From Clostridiales bacterium (GTDB lineage: Bacteria; Bacillota; Clostridia; Lachnospirales; Anaerotignaceae): a stretch of DNA of 64,000 bases. Position 1 is the first letter of the stretch; each line of letters opens with the position of its first letter. Position numbers and translations under genes: made by a program. Where the stretch lies: positions 4,107-68,106 of the forward strand of contig JAGZLR010000007.1 in the NCBI GenBank assembly GCA_018364635.1, read 5' to 3'. This document shows, piece after piece, positions 32,236-40,872 of the stretch. The notes below the pieces were generated by a model. It saw only the letters and a list, made by a program, of their open reading frames with translations. It ran no database searches and had not been told where the DNA came from.

Positions 32236-32496
32236 TTATAGCATCCAACCAGCCGCTAATAATAATAAAACACCGGGCAGCCCTAAAAAACCAACAATTG
32301 ATGCTGTTAGTATATTGATCCCCACATAAATCCCCATTGGCTGTAGCAGCAAATTAGCCGCAGTCAATACAAAAACTCCTATTACACTGTTCAGTGTTAC
32401 CTTCAGCAAAAACCGAATTGGTTTTGCCAAAACTAAAAGCATTAAAAACCCTGCACAGATCAAAATCATTGCAAAGATAACACTATCTGCCCCCAT
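32236..32496 (-). CDS. bofA: BofA-family sigma-K processing inhibitor
   Basis: The 86-residue membrane protein has two to three hydrophobic segments and the family pattern LKVTLNSVIGVFVLTAANLL, then YVGINILTASIVGFLGLPGV. BofA holds SpoIVFB in check in the forespore-mother-cell membranes during sporulation. AAAGGAGG precedes the ATG. It is downstream of a DUF2508 gene, the same order as yaaL-bofA in Bacillus, which strengthens the call. Confidence 0.88.
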   Translation of the reverse strand: MGADSVIFAMILICAGFLMLLVLAKPIRFLLKVTLNSVIGVFVLTAANLLLQPMGIYVGINILTASIVGFLGLPGVLLLLAAGWML

Positions 32497-32532
32497 AGAT
32501 ATCCTCCTTTTTCTGTAAAACCATGAAAAAGA

Positions 32533-32775
32533 TCAACTAATTTTTTCAAATCCTTCTGCTACTAAGCCGCTTTCTTTTGCCATTTTTAAAAAATATTGAT
32601 ACTTTTTGTTCAATGATATAATTTCATAGATATAGGAATCAATTAAGTTTTCATCTGTAACCAAATCAAAATTTCGTCTTGTTTGTTCCAGCTGTCCTTT
32701 AATTTTTTCAATTGATGCAATAATCTCTTTTCCTTCACTGGAAATATAATCTCCACCCTGTTTTTTTCCTCGCAT
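32533..32775 (-). CDS. DUF2508 (YaaL-like) small protein
   Basis: The start is ATG 32775 (GGAGG 9 bases upstream), giving 80 residues; a longer upstream frame runs through a terminator and is discarded. The protein is helical and charged: IEKIKGQLEQTRRNFDLVTDENLIDSYIYEI. The D-x-x-LIDSYIYE block is typical of DUF2508. No membrane segment. Its place just before bofA matches Bacillus yaaL. Function unknown. Confidence 0.8.
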   Translation of the reverse strand: MRGKKQGGDYISSEGKEIIASIEKIKGQLEQTRRNFDLVTDENLIDSYIYEIISLNKKYQYFLKMAKESGLVAEGFEKIS

Positions 32776-32850
32776 AAAACCTATCCTCCGGTTACATTTT
32801 TTTCTGCTACTGTTAATATAATCAGTTTCACCAGTTTTATGCCAAAAAAT

Positions 32851-32878
32851 AAAAAAACTGTCATAATGACAGTTTTTA
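32851..32878 (-). terminator. Terminator of the NusG-II/Gx pair
   Basis: AAAAACTGTCA / TGACAGTTTTT stem, overlapping the stop codon of the Gx gene and followed by a U-run on the reverse strand. Confidence 0.85.
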
Positions 32879-33370
32879 ATGACGACCAACATGTTGAATA
32901 TAAGAAAGTGCAGATTTTGCTGTAATGCCGACAACAACTCCTGTGACAATACCAGAAATCAATAAGACAGGAAGATAGTAGATTACTTTTGTATTTTTAA
33001 GCATAATCATAGCCATAATAATTTGCCCAATATTATGAGCAATCCCACCTATCACACTGACACCAATCATGCTAAACCACTGACTTTTTTTAAGTAAACT
33101 CATCGCAAAAAAACTAAAAATCGCACCAGCTGCACTGTACATAAAACCTGCAAATCCACTAAATAAAACCCCTGCAATCAATATTCTGACTATAGAAATG
33201 TAAAAGGCATCTCTAGTTTCCATCGTGTAAAGTACCAATACAATTACAATATTGGCCAATCCAAGTTTGATTCCAGGTACTGCTACTGGTACAGGGATCA
33301 TCCGCTCTACATAACTCATCAATATAGCCAATGCAGTAAATACCCCATAATATGCCACTTTCTTACTCAT
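32876..33370 (-). CDS. Gx transporter-family membrane protein (heptaprenyl diphosphate synthase component I-like)
   Basis: The 164-residue protein has about five membrane spans. It starts with AYYGVFTALAILMSYVERMIPVP and has PGIKLGLANIVIVL and GGIAHNIGQIIMA, the hallmarks of PF07456. The old name (heptaprenyl diphosphate synthase component I) is probably misleading; the ECF-like fold suggests a transport role. It starts 12 bases after the NusG-II gene and is divergent from apbE, a common neighbourhood in anaerobes. Confidence 0.85.
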   Translation of the reverse strand: MSKKVAYYGVFTALAILMSYVERMIPVPVAVPGIKLGLANIVIVLVLYTMETRDAFYISIVRILIAGVLFSGFAGFMYSAAGAIFSFFAMSLLKKSQWFSMIGVSVIGGIAHNIGQIIMAMIMLKNTKVIYYLPVLLISGIVTGVVVGITAKSALSYIQHVGRH

Positions 33371-33382
33371 GACTTCCCTCGC

Positions 33383-33754
33383 TTAATTTGCAATCATATC
33401 AATATCATTGTTTTGCGCATCCCCTTGTATCTCAACTACAATTTTATGAGGCAGACAAATAATCGTTTCGTTTTTCTTAGAAATCGCTTTTTGGTTGACA
33501 CAGATCTGATCTTTGCAATCCGCAGATATCATATCTGCCATACCATCTTTGATTTGAAGCGTATTCACATTGCCGTCCTCTGTAGGAATTTCTAAAATCT
33601 GATCTTCATGTAACGGTATCCTAGCAAATTCCTTATCCTCCACATAGATAACAACTTCTCCGCCGTCATTGCCTGGTCGCAACAGGCCTGAAAAATATAA
33701 CCATCCTGCTGCTAAAATCAGTAGTAAAATTAAAATAAGATCTGATTTTTTCAC
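33383..33754 (-). CDS. NusG domain II-containing membrane-anchored protein
   Basis: The 123-residue protein starts at GTG 33754 with AAAGGAA upstream. One N-terminal membrane helix (LILILLLILAAGWLYFSGLL) anchors an extracellular NusG-II-type beta domain. It includes DGMADMISADCKDQICVNQKAI and IICLPHKIVVEI, the usual C-x-x-x-x-C and CLPH motifs. It is not a transcription factor. It pairs with the Gx protein and is divergent from apbE, pointing to a redox or flavin-linked system at the cell surface. Confidence 0.87.
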   Translation of the reverse strand: MKKSDLILILLLILAAGWLYFSGLLRPGNDGGEVVIYVEDKEFARIPLHEDQILEIPTEDGNVNTLQIKDGMADMISADCKDQICVNQKAISKKNETIICLPHKIVVEIQGDAQNNDIDMIAN

Positions 33755-33828
33755 TTTAACATTTCCTTTCTTATTTCTTTATAGCTTAACCTGTTTTATT
33801 AAAAAAAACAATATTAGCACTCATATTA

Positions 33829-33857
33829 TTGAAAAAAATTTTTATTTGTCGCATAAT
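33829..33857 (+). promoter_or_regulatory. Promoter of apbE
   Basis: TTGAAA (33829-33834), a 17-base spacer and CATAAT (33852-33857). Confidence 0.5.
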
Positions 33858-33892
33858 ATGGTCAAAAACTTTTTCAGGAGAGACGATAGACA

Positions 33893-34906
33893 ATGAAAAA
33901 ACTATTATTTTCTATACTAGCTATTTTTATGATCATACTAAGTAACGGCTGTTCGAAAAAAACTGAACCTGTTAGCAGTACAAGCTTCCTGCTAAACACA
34001 GTCTCTACCATTACAATCTACCAATCCGATGGACCAATTGAGCCATCTGTCTTAATTTCTCAGTGTTTTTCCCTTTGTAGAGAATATGAAAAACAGTTAA
34101 GCAGAACAGTTGCAGGTAGCGATGTTTCTAAAATCAATACTGCTGATGGAAAAGCTGTTCAAATCAAAAAATCTACCGCAGATGTCATTCAACGAAGCTT
34201 AGATTTTTATCATCTTTCTCAAGGTTACTTTGACATCACAATTGCCCCATTAAGCTCATTATGGGACTTTCAAGGAGAACAGCCTCATGTGCCTACAGAT
34301 ATTGAAATACAGAAAGCAATTTCTCATATCAACGCCAATGTTATACAGTTAAGCGGCGATACTGTGCAACTATCTGACCCAGAGGCTGCCATTGACTTGG
34401 GAGGAATTGCCAAAGGGTATATTGCAGATCAAGCGGCTGATTTTTTAAAAACAAATGGAGTTACCAGCGCTATTATCAATTTAGGCGGCAATATTGTTAC
34501 CATTGGCGGCTTAGATGAATCTACACCGTTTCAAATTGGGATTCAGAAGCCTTTTGACCAACAAAATGCTGTCATAGGTTCTCTTTTTGTTTCTGATAAA
34601 TCTGTTGTTACCTCTGGAGTGTATCAACGGTATTTTGAAGAAAACGGAAAAATATACCACCACATCATTGATCCAAAAACTGGGTATCCAAAAGAAAACA
34701 ACCTTCTCTCTGTCACCATTATCTCTGACTTATCCACAGACGGAGACGGATTGAGCACTTCATGTTTCTTGTTAGGTTTAGAGAAAGGAATGGAACTAAT
34801 AAATTCTTTAGAAAATATTGAAGCGATATTTATTGACCAGGATTATCAACTTCATTTTTCTGATGGTATTGGCACCAAAATTCAGTACAAACCATATGAA
34901 ACATGA
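33893..34906 (+). CDS. apbE: FAD:protein FMN transferase (ApbE), lipoprotein
   Basis: The 337-residue precursor has a lipoprotein signal ending ILSNGC (C20). The enzyme transfers FMN from FAD to a Thr or Ser of a target protein outside the membrane, using Mg2+. Family features are the FD-type ITIAPLSSLWDF, AAIDLGGIAKGYIADQAADFL, INLGGNIVTIGG and HHIIDPKTGYP, followed by STDGDGLSTSCFLLG with the metal-binding DGLST. Ribosome-binding GGAGAG lies upstream. No FMN-binding target protein is in view. Confidence 0.93.
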   Translation: MKKLLFSILAIFMIILSNGCSKKTEPVSSTSFLLNTVSTITIYQSDGPIEPSVLISQCFSLCREYEKQLSRTVAGSDVSKINTADGKAVQIKKSTADVIQRSLDFYHLSQGYFDITIAPLSSLWDFQGEQPHVPTDIEIQKAISHINANVIQLSGDTVQLSDPEAAIDLGGIAKGYIADQAADFLKTNGVTSAIINLGGNIVTIGGLDESTPFQIGIQKPFDQQNAVIGSLFVSDKSVVTSGVYQRYFEENGKIYHHIIDPKTGYPKENNLLSVTIISDLSTDGDGLSTSCFLLGLEKGMELINSLENIEAIFIDQDYQLHFSDGIGTKIQYKPYET

Positions 34907-34973
34907 AATTATTCATCTATCGACTTTCCAATATTGTACATAGTTCTTGTGCCGCCTTGTTCTTATATAACAG

Positions 34974-35015
34974 TATCCCATGATATAGGGTTTCTCCTCT
35001 TATCATGGGTATTTT
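34974..35015 (+). terminator. Terminator of apbE
   Basis: CCCATGATA / TATCATGGG stem followed by TATTTTA, about 70 bases after the apbE stop. Confidence 0.75.
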
Positions 35016-35130
35016 ACTATTGAACATTATGTGGCTTTATTCCTCAGAAAAGTGAATTCATTATCATCGATTTGTATAAATTAATGGAATTCTTATAAAA
35101 ATATATTTTATAACATGTATCTTGGAAAAG

Positions 35131-35159
35131 TGGACATTTTCAAAGAAAAAATATATAAT
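35131..35159 (+). promoter_or_regulatory. Promoter of the NDP-sugar/export operon
   Basis: TGGACA (35131-35136), a 17-base spacer and TATAAT (35154-35159), about 150 bases before the first gene. The rest of the 410-base gap shows no other clear element. Confidence 0.6.
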
Positions 35160-35317
35160 GGTAAAAGGATTTGTCAAGTAGAAATATTGATTTGCCAATG
35201 AATTTATTAATCTAAATTGAGTATGATAGACGAAAGTTAAAATCATTATAGTGACAAGTTTTGTTAAAAGATTAAATTTTTTCTCGAAGTAAGTATTACA
35301 AAGAATGGAGAGGCAAA

Positions 35318-36352
35318 ATGAACAAACATGCATTGATTACAGGAATTACAGGACAAGACGGGTCTTATTTAGCAGAACTTCTTCTTGAAAAAGGTTATGA
35401 AGTTTATGGAATAATACGAAGAAAAAGTGTTGTTGATTATGGTAATGTGGAACATATAAAAGAAAAAATTCATTTTATATATGCCGATATGACTGATATT
35501 ATTTCCTTAATATCAGCAATGAAAATTTCTCAAGCAGACGAAGTATATAATCTTGCGGCCCAGTCTTTTGTCGCTACCAGCTGGGAACAGCCTATTGCCA
35601 CAGCAGAAATTGATGCTTTAGGCGTTACAAATCTGTTAGAGGCAATTCGTACTGTAAGGCCAACTGCCAAATTCTACCAGGCTTCTACCAGCGAAATGTT
35701 TGGGCTTGTACAAGAAACCCCACAAAAAGAAACAACACCGTTTTATCCAAGAAGTCCTTATGGTGTAGCTAAACTGTATGGTCACTGGATTACAAAAAAC
35801 TATAGAGAAAGTTATGGCCTTTTCACATGTTCAGGCATTCTTTTTAACCATGAAAGTGAAAGAAGAGGAAAAGAATTTGTCACACGAAAAATAACAGATT
35901 CTGTAGCAAGGATAAGATTAGGTGTACAAGACTATTTAGAGCTAGGTAATCTTGATTCTAAACGAGATTGGGGACATTCCAAAGACTACGTTCGGGCTAT
36001 GTGGCTTATGCTCCAGCAGGATCAGCCTGATGATTATGTTATTGCAACAAAGGAAACAAGAACTGTAAGAGATTTTGTAGCTCTGTCTTTCCAGACAGCA
36101 GGAATAGAGGTTGAATTTAGAGGCGAGGGTGTAGATGAGATCGGTATTGATAAAGCGACAGGAAAAACAATCGTTAAAGTAAATCCTGTATTTTTCCGTC
36201 CTGCGGAAGTGGATATTCTTTTAGGGGATCCAGCAAAAGCAGAAACAGTTCTTGGTTGGAAAAGAGAAATATCATTTACAGAGCTGGTTCGTAGAATGGT
36301 AAAAAACGATTTATCCATTGTAGAAAGAGAGATCAAATTAAGAACCCTTTAA
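35318..36352 (+). CDS. gmd: GDP-mannose 4,6-dehydratase
   Basis: The 344-residue extended SDR shows ALITGITGQDGSYLAELLLE (NADP site), RRKSVVDYGNVEH, NLAAQSFVATSW, QASTSEMFG and YGVAKLYGHWIT (catalytic Y and K), plus NHESERRGKEFVTRKI and the GNLDSKRDWGH block. These are nearly diagnostic for GMD. It makes GDP-4-keto-6-deoxymannose, the precursor of GDP-rhamnose, GDP-fucose or related sugars. GGAGAGG lies upstream. It is first in an operon with a reductase, an ABC-2 permease and a nucleotide-sugar dehydrogenase. Confidence 0.95.
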   Translation: MNKHALITGITGQDGSYLAELLLEKGYEVYGIIRRKSVVDYGNVEHIKEKIHFIYADMTDIISLISAMKISQADEVYNLAAQSFVATSWEQPIATAEIDALGVTNLLEAIRTVRPTAKFYQASTSEMFGLVQETPQKETTPFYPRSPYGVAKLYGHWITKNYRESYGLFTCSGILFNHESERRGKEFVTRKITDSVARIRLGVQDYLELGNLDSKRDWGHSKDYVRAMWLMLQQDQPDDYVIATKETRTVRDFVALSFQTAGIEVEFRGEGVDEIGIDKATGKTIVKVNPVFFRPAEVDILLGDPAKAETVLGWKREISFTELVRRMVKNDLSIVEREIKLRTL

Positions 36353-36383
36353 TTTATATTAACTACAGAAGGAATGATGACTA

Positions 36384-37322
36384 TTGAAAGCACTGGTGAT
36401 TGGCGGCGCAGGTTTTGTAGGAAACCATTTAGTGGATCATCTAACAAAAGATAAGAAATGGGATGTTGCAATTACAAAGCTAGAAAACGAAAATATCTAC
36501 AATAAAAATGTAGAAACCTATTCCCTAAATATATTAAATAAAGATGAAATCATTAATGTTTTAAATAAAGTTCAGCCTGATTATATCTTTCATCTAGCAG
36601 CACAAAGTTCTGTTGCCGCATCATGGAAAAATCCAGGCTTAACGATTGATATTAACATCAAAGGCAGCGTCAATGTTTTAGACTCTGTAAGAGAGGTCAT
36701 ACCTAAATCAAATATCCTTCTTATCGGATCTGGCGAAGAATACGGCCATATTCTTCCTAACGAGACACCTATTATTGAAGACAATCCTCTGCGTCCAGGG
36801 AATATATATGCTGCTACAAAAGCAGCGCAAAATATGCTAGGGAAAATTTATGCTGACGCCTATCAGATGAATGTTATTATGGTTCGTGCCTTTAACCATA
36901 TAGGCCCTGGACAAGCACCTATGTTTGTTGTCTCGGATTTTTGTAAACAAACAGTAGAAATAGAAAAAGGAATAAAAGAACCGGTTATTCATGTCGGAAA
37001 TCTTTCTTCAAAACGTGAGTTTACTGATGTGAGAGATGTTGTAAAAGCCTATAGTCTCTTGATAGAAAAAGGACGCAGAGGTGAAATTTATAATGTAGGA
37101 AATGGGCATGCAGTAGAAATTAAAGAAATCCTTAATCTAATTTTATCTATGAGTCAAAAAAAAATCTCTGTAGAAATAGATCAAAATAGACTAAGACCGG
37201 TTGATGTTCCTATCATAGAAGCAGATATAAAAAAACTTATAGATGCCACTGGTTGGAAGCAAGAAATACCTTTAGAGACCACAATCAAAGAAACTTTGGA
37301 TTACTGGAGAAAAATTTTGTAA
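36384..37322 (+). CDS. NAD-dependent epimerase/reductase (GDP-6-deoxy-D-mannose reductase candidate)
   Basis: The 312-residue extended SDR starts at TTG 36384 with AAGGA upstream. It has LVIGGAGFVGNHLVDHL (cofactor site), HLAAQSSVAASW, GSGEEYG, the catalytic YAATKAAQ, and RAFNHIGPGQ. The pattern matches RMD-type reductases that turn GDP-4-keto-6-deoxymannose into GDP-D-rhamnose. Its place directly after gmd supports that, but other GDP-sugar epimerase activities cannot be excluded. Confidence 0.85.
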   Translation: MKALVIGGAGFVGNHLVDHLTKDKKWDVAITKLENENIYNKNVETYSLNILNKDEIINVLNKVQPDYIFHLAAQSSVAASWKNPGLTIDINIKGSVNVLDSVREVIPKSNILLIGSGEEYGHILPNETPIIEDNPLRPGNIYAATKAAQNMLGKIYADAYQMNVIMVRAFNHIGPGQAPMFVVSDFCKQTVEIEKGIKEPVIHVGNLSSKREFTDVRDVVKAYSLLIEKGRRGEIYNVGNGHAVEIKEILNLILSMSQKKISVEIDQNRLRPVDVPIIEADIKKLIDATGWKQEIPLETTIKETLDYWRKIL

Positions 37323-37336
37323 AGTAGGTTAAATAA

Positions 37337-38113
37337 ATGAAAACTTTAATGGAATTATATAGATATAGAGAAATGATTGCAAGTCTAGTAAGAAAAGATC
37401 TACGAGGGAGATATAAAGGTTCTGTTCTTGGTTTTCTATGGACCTTTATCAATCCTCTCCTTCAGCTTTTTGTGTACACAATCGTGTTTTCGGTAATTCT
37501 TCATTCGGATATTGAAAATTATTATCTTCATCTTTTTGTTGCGTTAATTCCTTGGATATTTTTTGCTTCGTCTTTATCAGGCGGTGCAACCTGTGTTATT
37601 AGTCAGAAAGATATGACAAAAAAGATTTATTTTCCACGAATCGTATTACCAATCGCGTTTGTAACTACATGTTTTGTTAATATGCTTTATTGTTTTATTG
37701 TTATCTTTGCAGTAGTTCTTATCGCTGGAGTAACAATCAATCCAGTAGCCATTATATGTTTGATTCCAGTCATGCTTGTTGAGTATATTCTTTGTCTTGG
37801 AGCAGCATTTATCTCTTCCGCAGTAACCGTTTACTTTCGGGACTTTGAGCATATCCTTGGTATAATCACAATGGCGCTTCAGTATTTAACACCAGTTATG
37901 TATCCTATCGATATCGTTCCAGAAAATATTATACCGGTTTTTATGTTAAACCCTATGACGCCACTTATCACAGCCTATCGTGATATTTTATATTATGCAC
38001 GTGTTCCAGATTTTACAACAATTGTACACGCTCTAATTTTGGGAGTTATTATTTTAATTGTAGGATACTTTGTGTTTGAAAAATTACAAAGGCACTTTGC
38101 GGAAGAACTATAA
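37337..38113 (+). CDS. ABC-2 type polysaccharide export permease (Wzm/TagG-like)
   Basis: The 258-residue protein has six predicted spans. The N-terminal LVRKDLRGRYKGSVLGFLWTFINPLLQLFVY pattern (here shown as RKDLRGRYKGS and LGFLWTFINP) and the C-terminal LTPVMYPIDIVPE and NPMTPLITAYRDILYY are typical of O-antigen or teichoic-acid exporters. It follows the reductase by 14 bases. The normal ATP-binding partner (Wzt/TagH) is not in the 124-base gap after it nor elsewhere in this operon. Confidence 0.9.
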   Translation: MKTLMELYRYREMIASLVRKDLRGRYKGSVLGFLWTFINPLLQLFVYTIVFSVILHSDIENYYLHLFVALIPWIFFASSLSGGATCVISQKDMTKKIYFPRIVLPIAFVTTCFVNMLYCFIVIFAVVLIAGVTINPVAIICLIPVMLVEYILCLGAAFISSAVTVYFRDFEHILGIITMALQYLTPVMYPIDIVPENIIPVFMLNPMTPLITAYRDILYYARVPDFTTIVHALILGVIILIVGYFVFEKLQRHFAEEL

Positions 38114-38236
38114 AACCAGGTCAAAAATAGAGATAAAAAGAAAAAAATCAAATAAATTTACTTTAGAAAATAACCCTTATCTAAATAAAACCGTTGTTAC
38201 GTTTTGAAATATTAGCAAAAAACCAAGGAGATCTCT

Positions 38237-39484
38237 ATGAGCGATATAAAAATAGCAATTGCGGGTACAGGCTATGTAGGACTTAGCCTTAGTATTCTTC
38301 TTTCTCAGCATAATCAAGTAACGGCAGTCGATATTGTCCCTGAAAAAGTGGACATGATCAACAAAAAAATTTCTCCCATTCAGGACAAAGAACTGGAGGA
38401 ATATTTAGCAAAAAAAGATCTCAATCTTACTGCGACTCTTGATGCCGCATCAGCCTATCAAGATGCTGATTATATCATCATTGCAGCACCTACCAACTAT
38501 GATAGCTCCAAAAATTTTTTTGACACTAGTGCCGTAGAAAGTGTCATTCATCAGGTAATTGACTGTAATCCAAATGCATTTATTATCATTAAAAGTACAA
38601 TACCTGTGGGATATACCGCTTCACTTCGAGAGAAGTTAGGAAATAAAAATATTATGTTCAGCCCTGAATTTTTAAGGGAATCTAAGGCACTGTATGATAA
38701 TCTTTTCCCAAGCAGAATTATTGTTGGAACAGACCTAAATGATGAGAGACTAAAAAACGCTGCTCATAACTTTGCAGCTTTAATGCAGGAGGGAGCAATT
38801 AAAAAGAATATAGATACATTATTTATGGGATTTACTGAGGCAGAAGCAGTAAAACTATTTGCCAATACATACCTGGCACTACGTGTATCCTACTTTAATG
38901 AGCTTGATACTTATGCAGAAATGAAAGGACTGAATACCCAAAAGATCATTCAGGGAATCTGTTTAGATCCGCGTATTGGTACCCATTATAATAATCCATC
39001 CTTTGGTTATGGCGGTTATTGTTTACCAAAAGATACCAAACAACTTTTGGCAAACTATGCTGACGTACCCCAGAATATGATTTCTGCCATCGTAGAGAGC
39101 AATAGAACAAGAAAAGATTTTATTGCAGATAGAGTACTAACTATGGCTGGTTATTATAATTATGATAGCCATGGTGAATACTGTGCGGCTGAAGAAAAAC
39201 AGTGTATTATTGGTGTTTATCGTCTGACAATGAAATCAAATTCAGATAATTTTCGTCAGAGTTCCATTCAGGGCGTTATGAAACGAATCAAGGCAAAAGG
39301 TGCAACAGTAATTGTATATGAACCTACGCTGAAAGAAGGAAGTACATTCTTTGGCAGTTTGGTTGTAAATAATCTGGAAATGTTTAAAAAACAAAGTCAT
39401 GCTATCATTGCTAATCGGTACGATAGTTGTTTAGATGATGTCATTGATAAAGTGTATACAAGGGATATTTTTAGAAGGGATTAA
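38237..39484 (+). CDS. UDP-glucose/GDP-mannose dehydrogenase family protein
   Basis: The 415-residue enzyme oxidises a nucleotide sugar to the uronate using two NAD+. It has IAIAGTGYVGLSLSILLS, IKSTIPVGYT, FSPEFLRESKALYDNLFPSRII, the central NELDTYAEMKGLN and the catalytic cysteine in GFGYGGYCLPKDTKQL. The C-terminal domain (about 300-415) carries GVYRLTMKSNSDNFRQSS. UDP-glucose 6-dehydrogenase is the closest fit. AAGGAG precedes the ATG. The 124-base gap from the permease is larger than other gaps in this set but contains no clear terminator. Confidence 0.9.
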   Translation: MSDIKIAIAGTGYVGLSLSILLSQHNQVTAVDIVPEKVDMINKKISPIQDKELEEYLAKKDLNLTATLDAASAYQDADYIIIAAPTNYDSSKNFFDTSAVESVIHQVIDCNPNAFIIIKSTIPVGYTASLREKLGNKNIMFSPEFLRESKALYDNLFPSRIIVGTDLNDERLKNAAHNFAALMQEGAIKKNIDTLFMGFTEAEAVKLFANTYLALRVSYFNELDTYAEMKGLNTQKIIQGICLDPRIGTHYNNPSFGYGGYCLPKDTKQLLANYADVPQNMISAIVESNRTRKDFIADRVLTMAGYYNYDSHGEYCAAEEKQCIIGVYRLTMKSNSDNFRQSSIQGVMKRIKAKGATVIVYEPTLKEGSTFFGSLVVNNLEMFKKQSHAIIANRYDSCLDDVIDKVYTRDIFRRD

Positions 39485-39489
39485 AAGCA

Positions 39490-39523
39490 AGTAGGCTATA
39501 TATCTACCTGAGTTTTTTAAGTT
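39490..39523 (+). terminator. Possible terminator of the NDP-sugar operon
   Basis: CAAGTAG / CTACCTG imperfect stem, followed by AGTTTTTTAAG just after the dehydrogenase stop. Confidence 0.45.
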
Positions 39524-39596
39524 TAAAACTTCAAAATATGACTATCTCCTATTCTTACACTGAAACCATTAGGCTCTATCCCCACTTATCTCATTT

Positions 39597-39650
39597 AAAA
39601 AAATCCCTTTACTATAGTCTAATATTTTCTATAATAAAGGGATTTTTTTA
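39597..39650. terminator. Bidirectional terminator
   Basis: AAAAAATCCCTTTA / TAAAGGGATTTTTT stem with an imperfect paired loop (ACTATAG/CTATA), before the convergent TolC-like gene. Confidence 0.8.
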
Positions 39651-39666
39651 TTTTGTAAGTAAACTT

Positions 39667-40851
39667 TTATGATGCGCTACTTCCGCTCATAACCAACATT
39701 GATGGATTTTCAAATGTAAACTTTGCTGTGTCATAGTTAAAGTCATTCGTCAAGATATTAGTCTCTGCCTGCTTTACCGCAAGAGCCGCTTGATCCACAG
39801 CTAACTGCGTTGTATTTCCAATCTCAAAATTCTTCTTTGCTGTATCATAATTCCTTTGCGCTGTAGATAATGCAGTTTCCAGAGAAATTCTGTTTGCTTC
39901 CAACTGTTGTAAAGAATTATATGTGCTACGAATTTTTTCCCTCATGGAATCCGAAGTATCTTTCAGTGTTCTCTCAGCCGTCTTCATTTTTACTTCTTTT
40001 GACATATAGCTTTCTGAAGCTCCATCATAAGCATAGGCATTTACACCAAACTTAGCACTTTCCGCATTAGCTTCTTGAATTTTTATATATGGGTCTGTAG
40101 ACAATTTTCTTGTGACGTAAGATTCAATTCCTGCCTCAACTGAAACAGGTTCTGTATCCGCAGTGTACTCTATCGTGTATCTTTCTGCTGTATCAAAGCC
40201 TAACAAGTTATTTAAGCCTACATATAAACTTTGTATAGAAAGCTCTAAACTTTCCACTGCCTTCTTGGATTGCTCTAATTTATCCTTTGCTGTTGCAAGA
40301 TCCACATCACTGAGCATTCCCAACTCATTCTTCACTCGACTTTGCTCATAACTTTCCTCTGCAACTGACAGAGACTGTTTTGCCAATTCTAACTGATCTT
40401 CTGCCTTTTTAATCTGAATAAAGTAATTCTTCACCATGTATTCTGTCGAAATCTCAATAATTTCTTTATTATATTTTGAATTTTGTAAGTTTGTATCCAA
40501 AGAATTGATGCTATTCAATGCAGATAAACTTACTGTTGGCAAAGTCGCAATAATCGTAGTATCATCTGGAACTGCAATATAATCCACAGTCTGCATCAAC
40601 TTTTGTTTGCTGTCTTCCATCAATTCTACATTATCTTCCAATGTCTGGATAGAAGTATTATTATCTAATCCTTTTGCTAATGCCTCATCATAATTTAATA
40701 CATGATCCTCTAAAGCAGTTTTTAAATTTACATCAACCTTTTCTTTCTTATTTGAGTAAGTGATTTGCCCTTCTTTAGCAAAAACACCTGTTGGGAATAT
40801 CATAACAGCCATTAACACAGCTGCTATTCCTCTAAAACATTTCTTCTTCAC
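39667..40851 (-). CDS. TolC-family (OEP-like) helical protein
   Basis: The start is GTG 40851 because AGGAGG is 8 bases upstream; a TTG six bases earlier is too close to it. The 394-residue precursor has a signal peptide ending TGVFA. The rest is two copies of the TolC-type helical repeat, rich in heptads, with family traits such as AKQSLSVAEESYEQSRVKNELGMLSDVDLATAKDKLEQSK and NYDTAKKNFEIGNTTQLAVDQA (periodic segments of both are visible). The LGMLSDVD motif is typical of OEP proteins. TolC usually sits in an outer membrane, which this organism should lack. It is downstream of a stalk-domain gene by 21 bases. Confidence 0.75.
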   Translation of the reverse strand: MKKKCFRGIAAVLMAVMIFPTGVFAKEGQITYSNKKEKVDVNLKTALEDHVLNYDEALAKGLDNNTSIQTLEDNVELMEDSKQKLMQTVDYIAVPDDTTIIATLPTVSLSALNSINSLDTNLQNSKYNKEIIEISTEYMVKNYFIQIKKAEDQLELAKQSLSVAEESYEQSRVKNELGMLSDVDLATAKDKLEQSKKAVESLELSIQSLYVGLNNLLGFDTAERYTIEYTADTEPVSVEAGIESYVTRKLSTDPYIKIQEANAESAKFGVNAYAYDGASESYMSKEVKMKTAERTLKDTSDSMREKIRSTYNSLQQLEANRISLETALSTAQRNYDTAKKNFEIGNTTQLAVDQAALAVKQAETNILTNDFNYDTAKFTFENPSMLVMSGSSAS

Positions 40852-40872
40852 TGTCAAGACCTCCTAAAGTCA

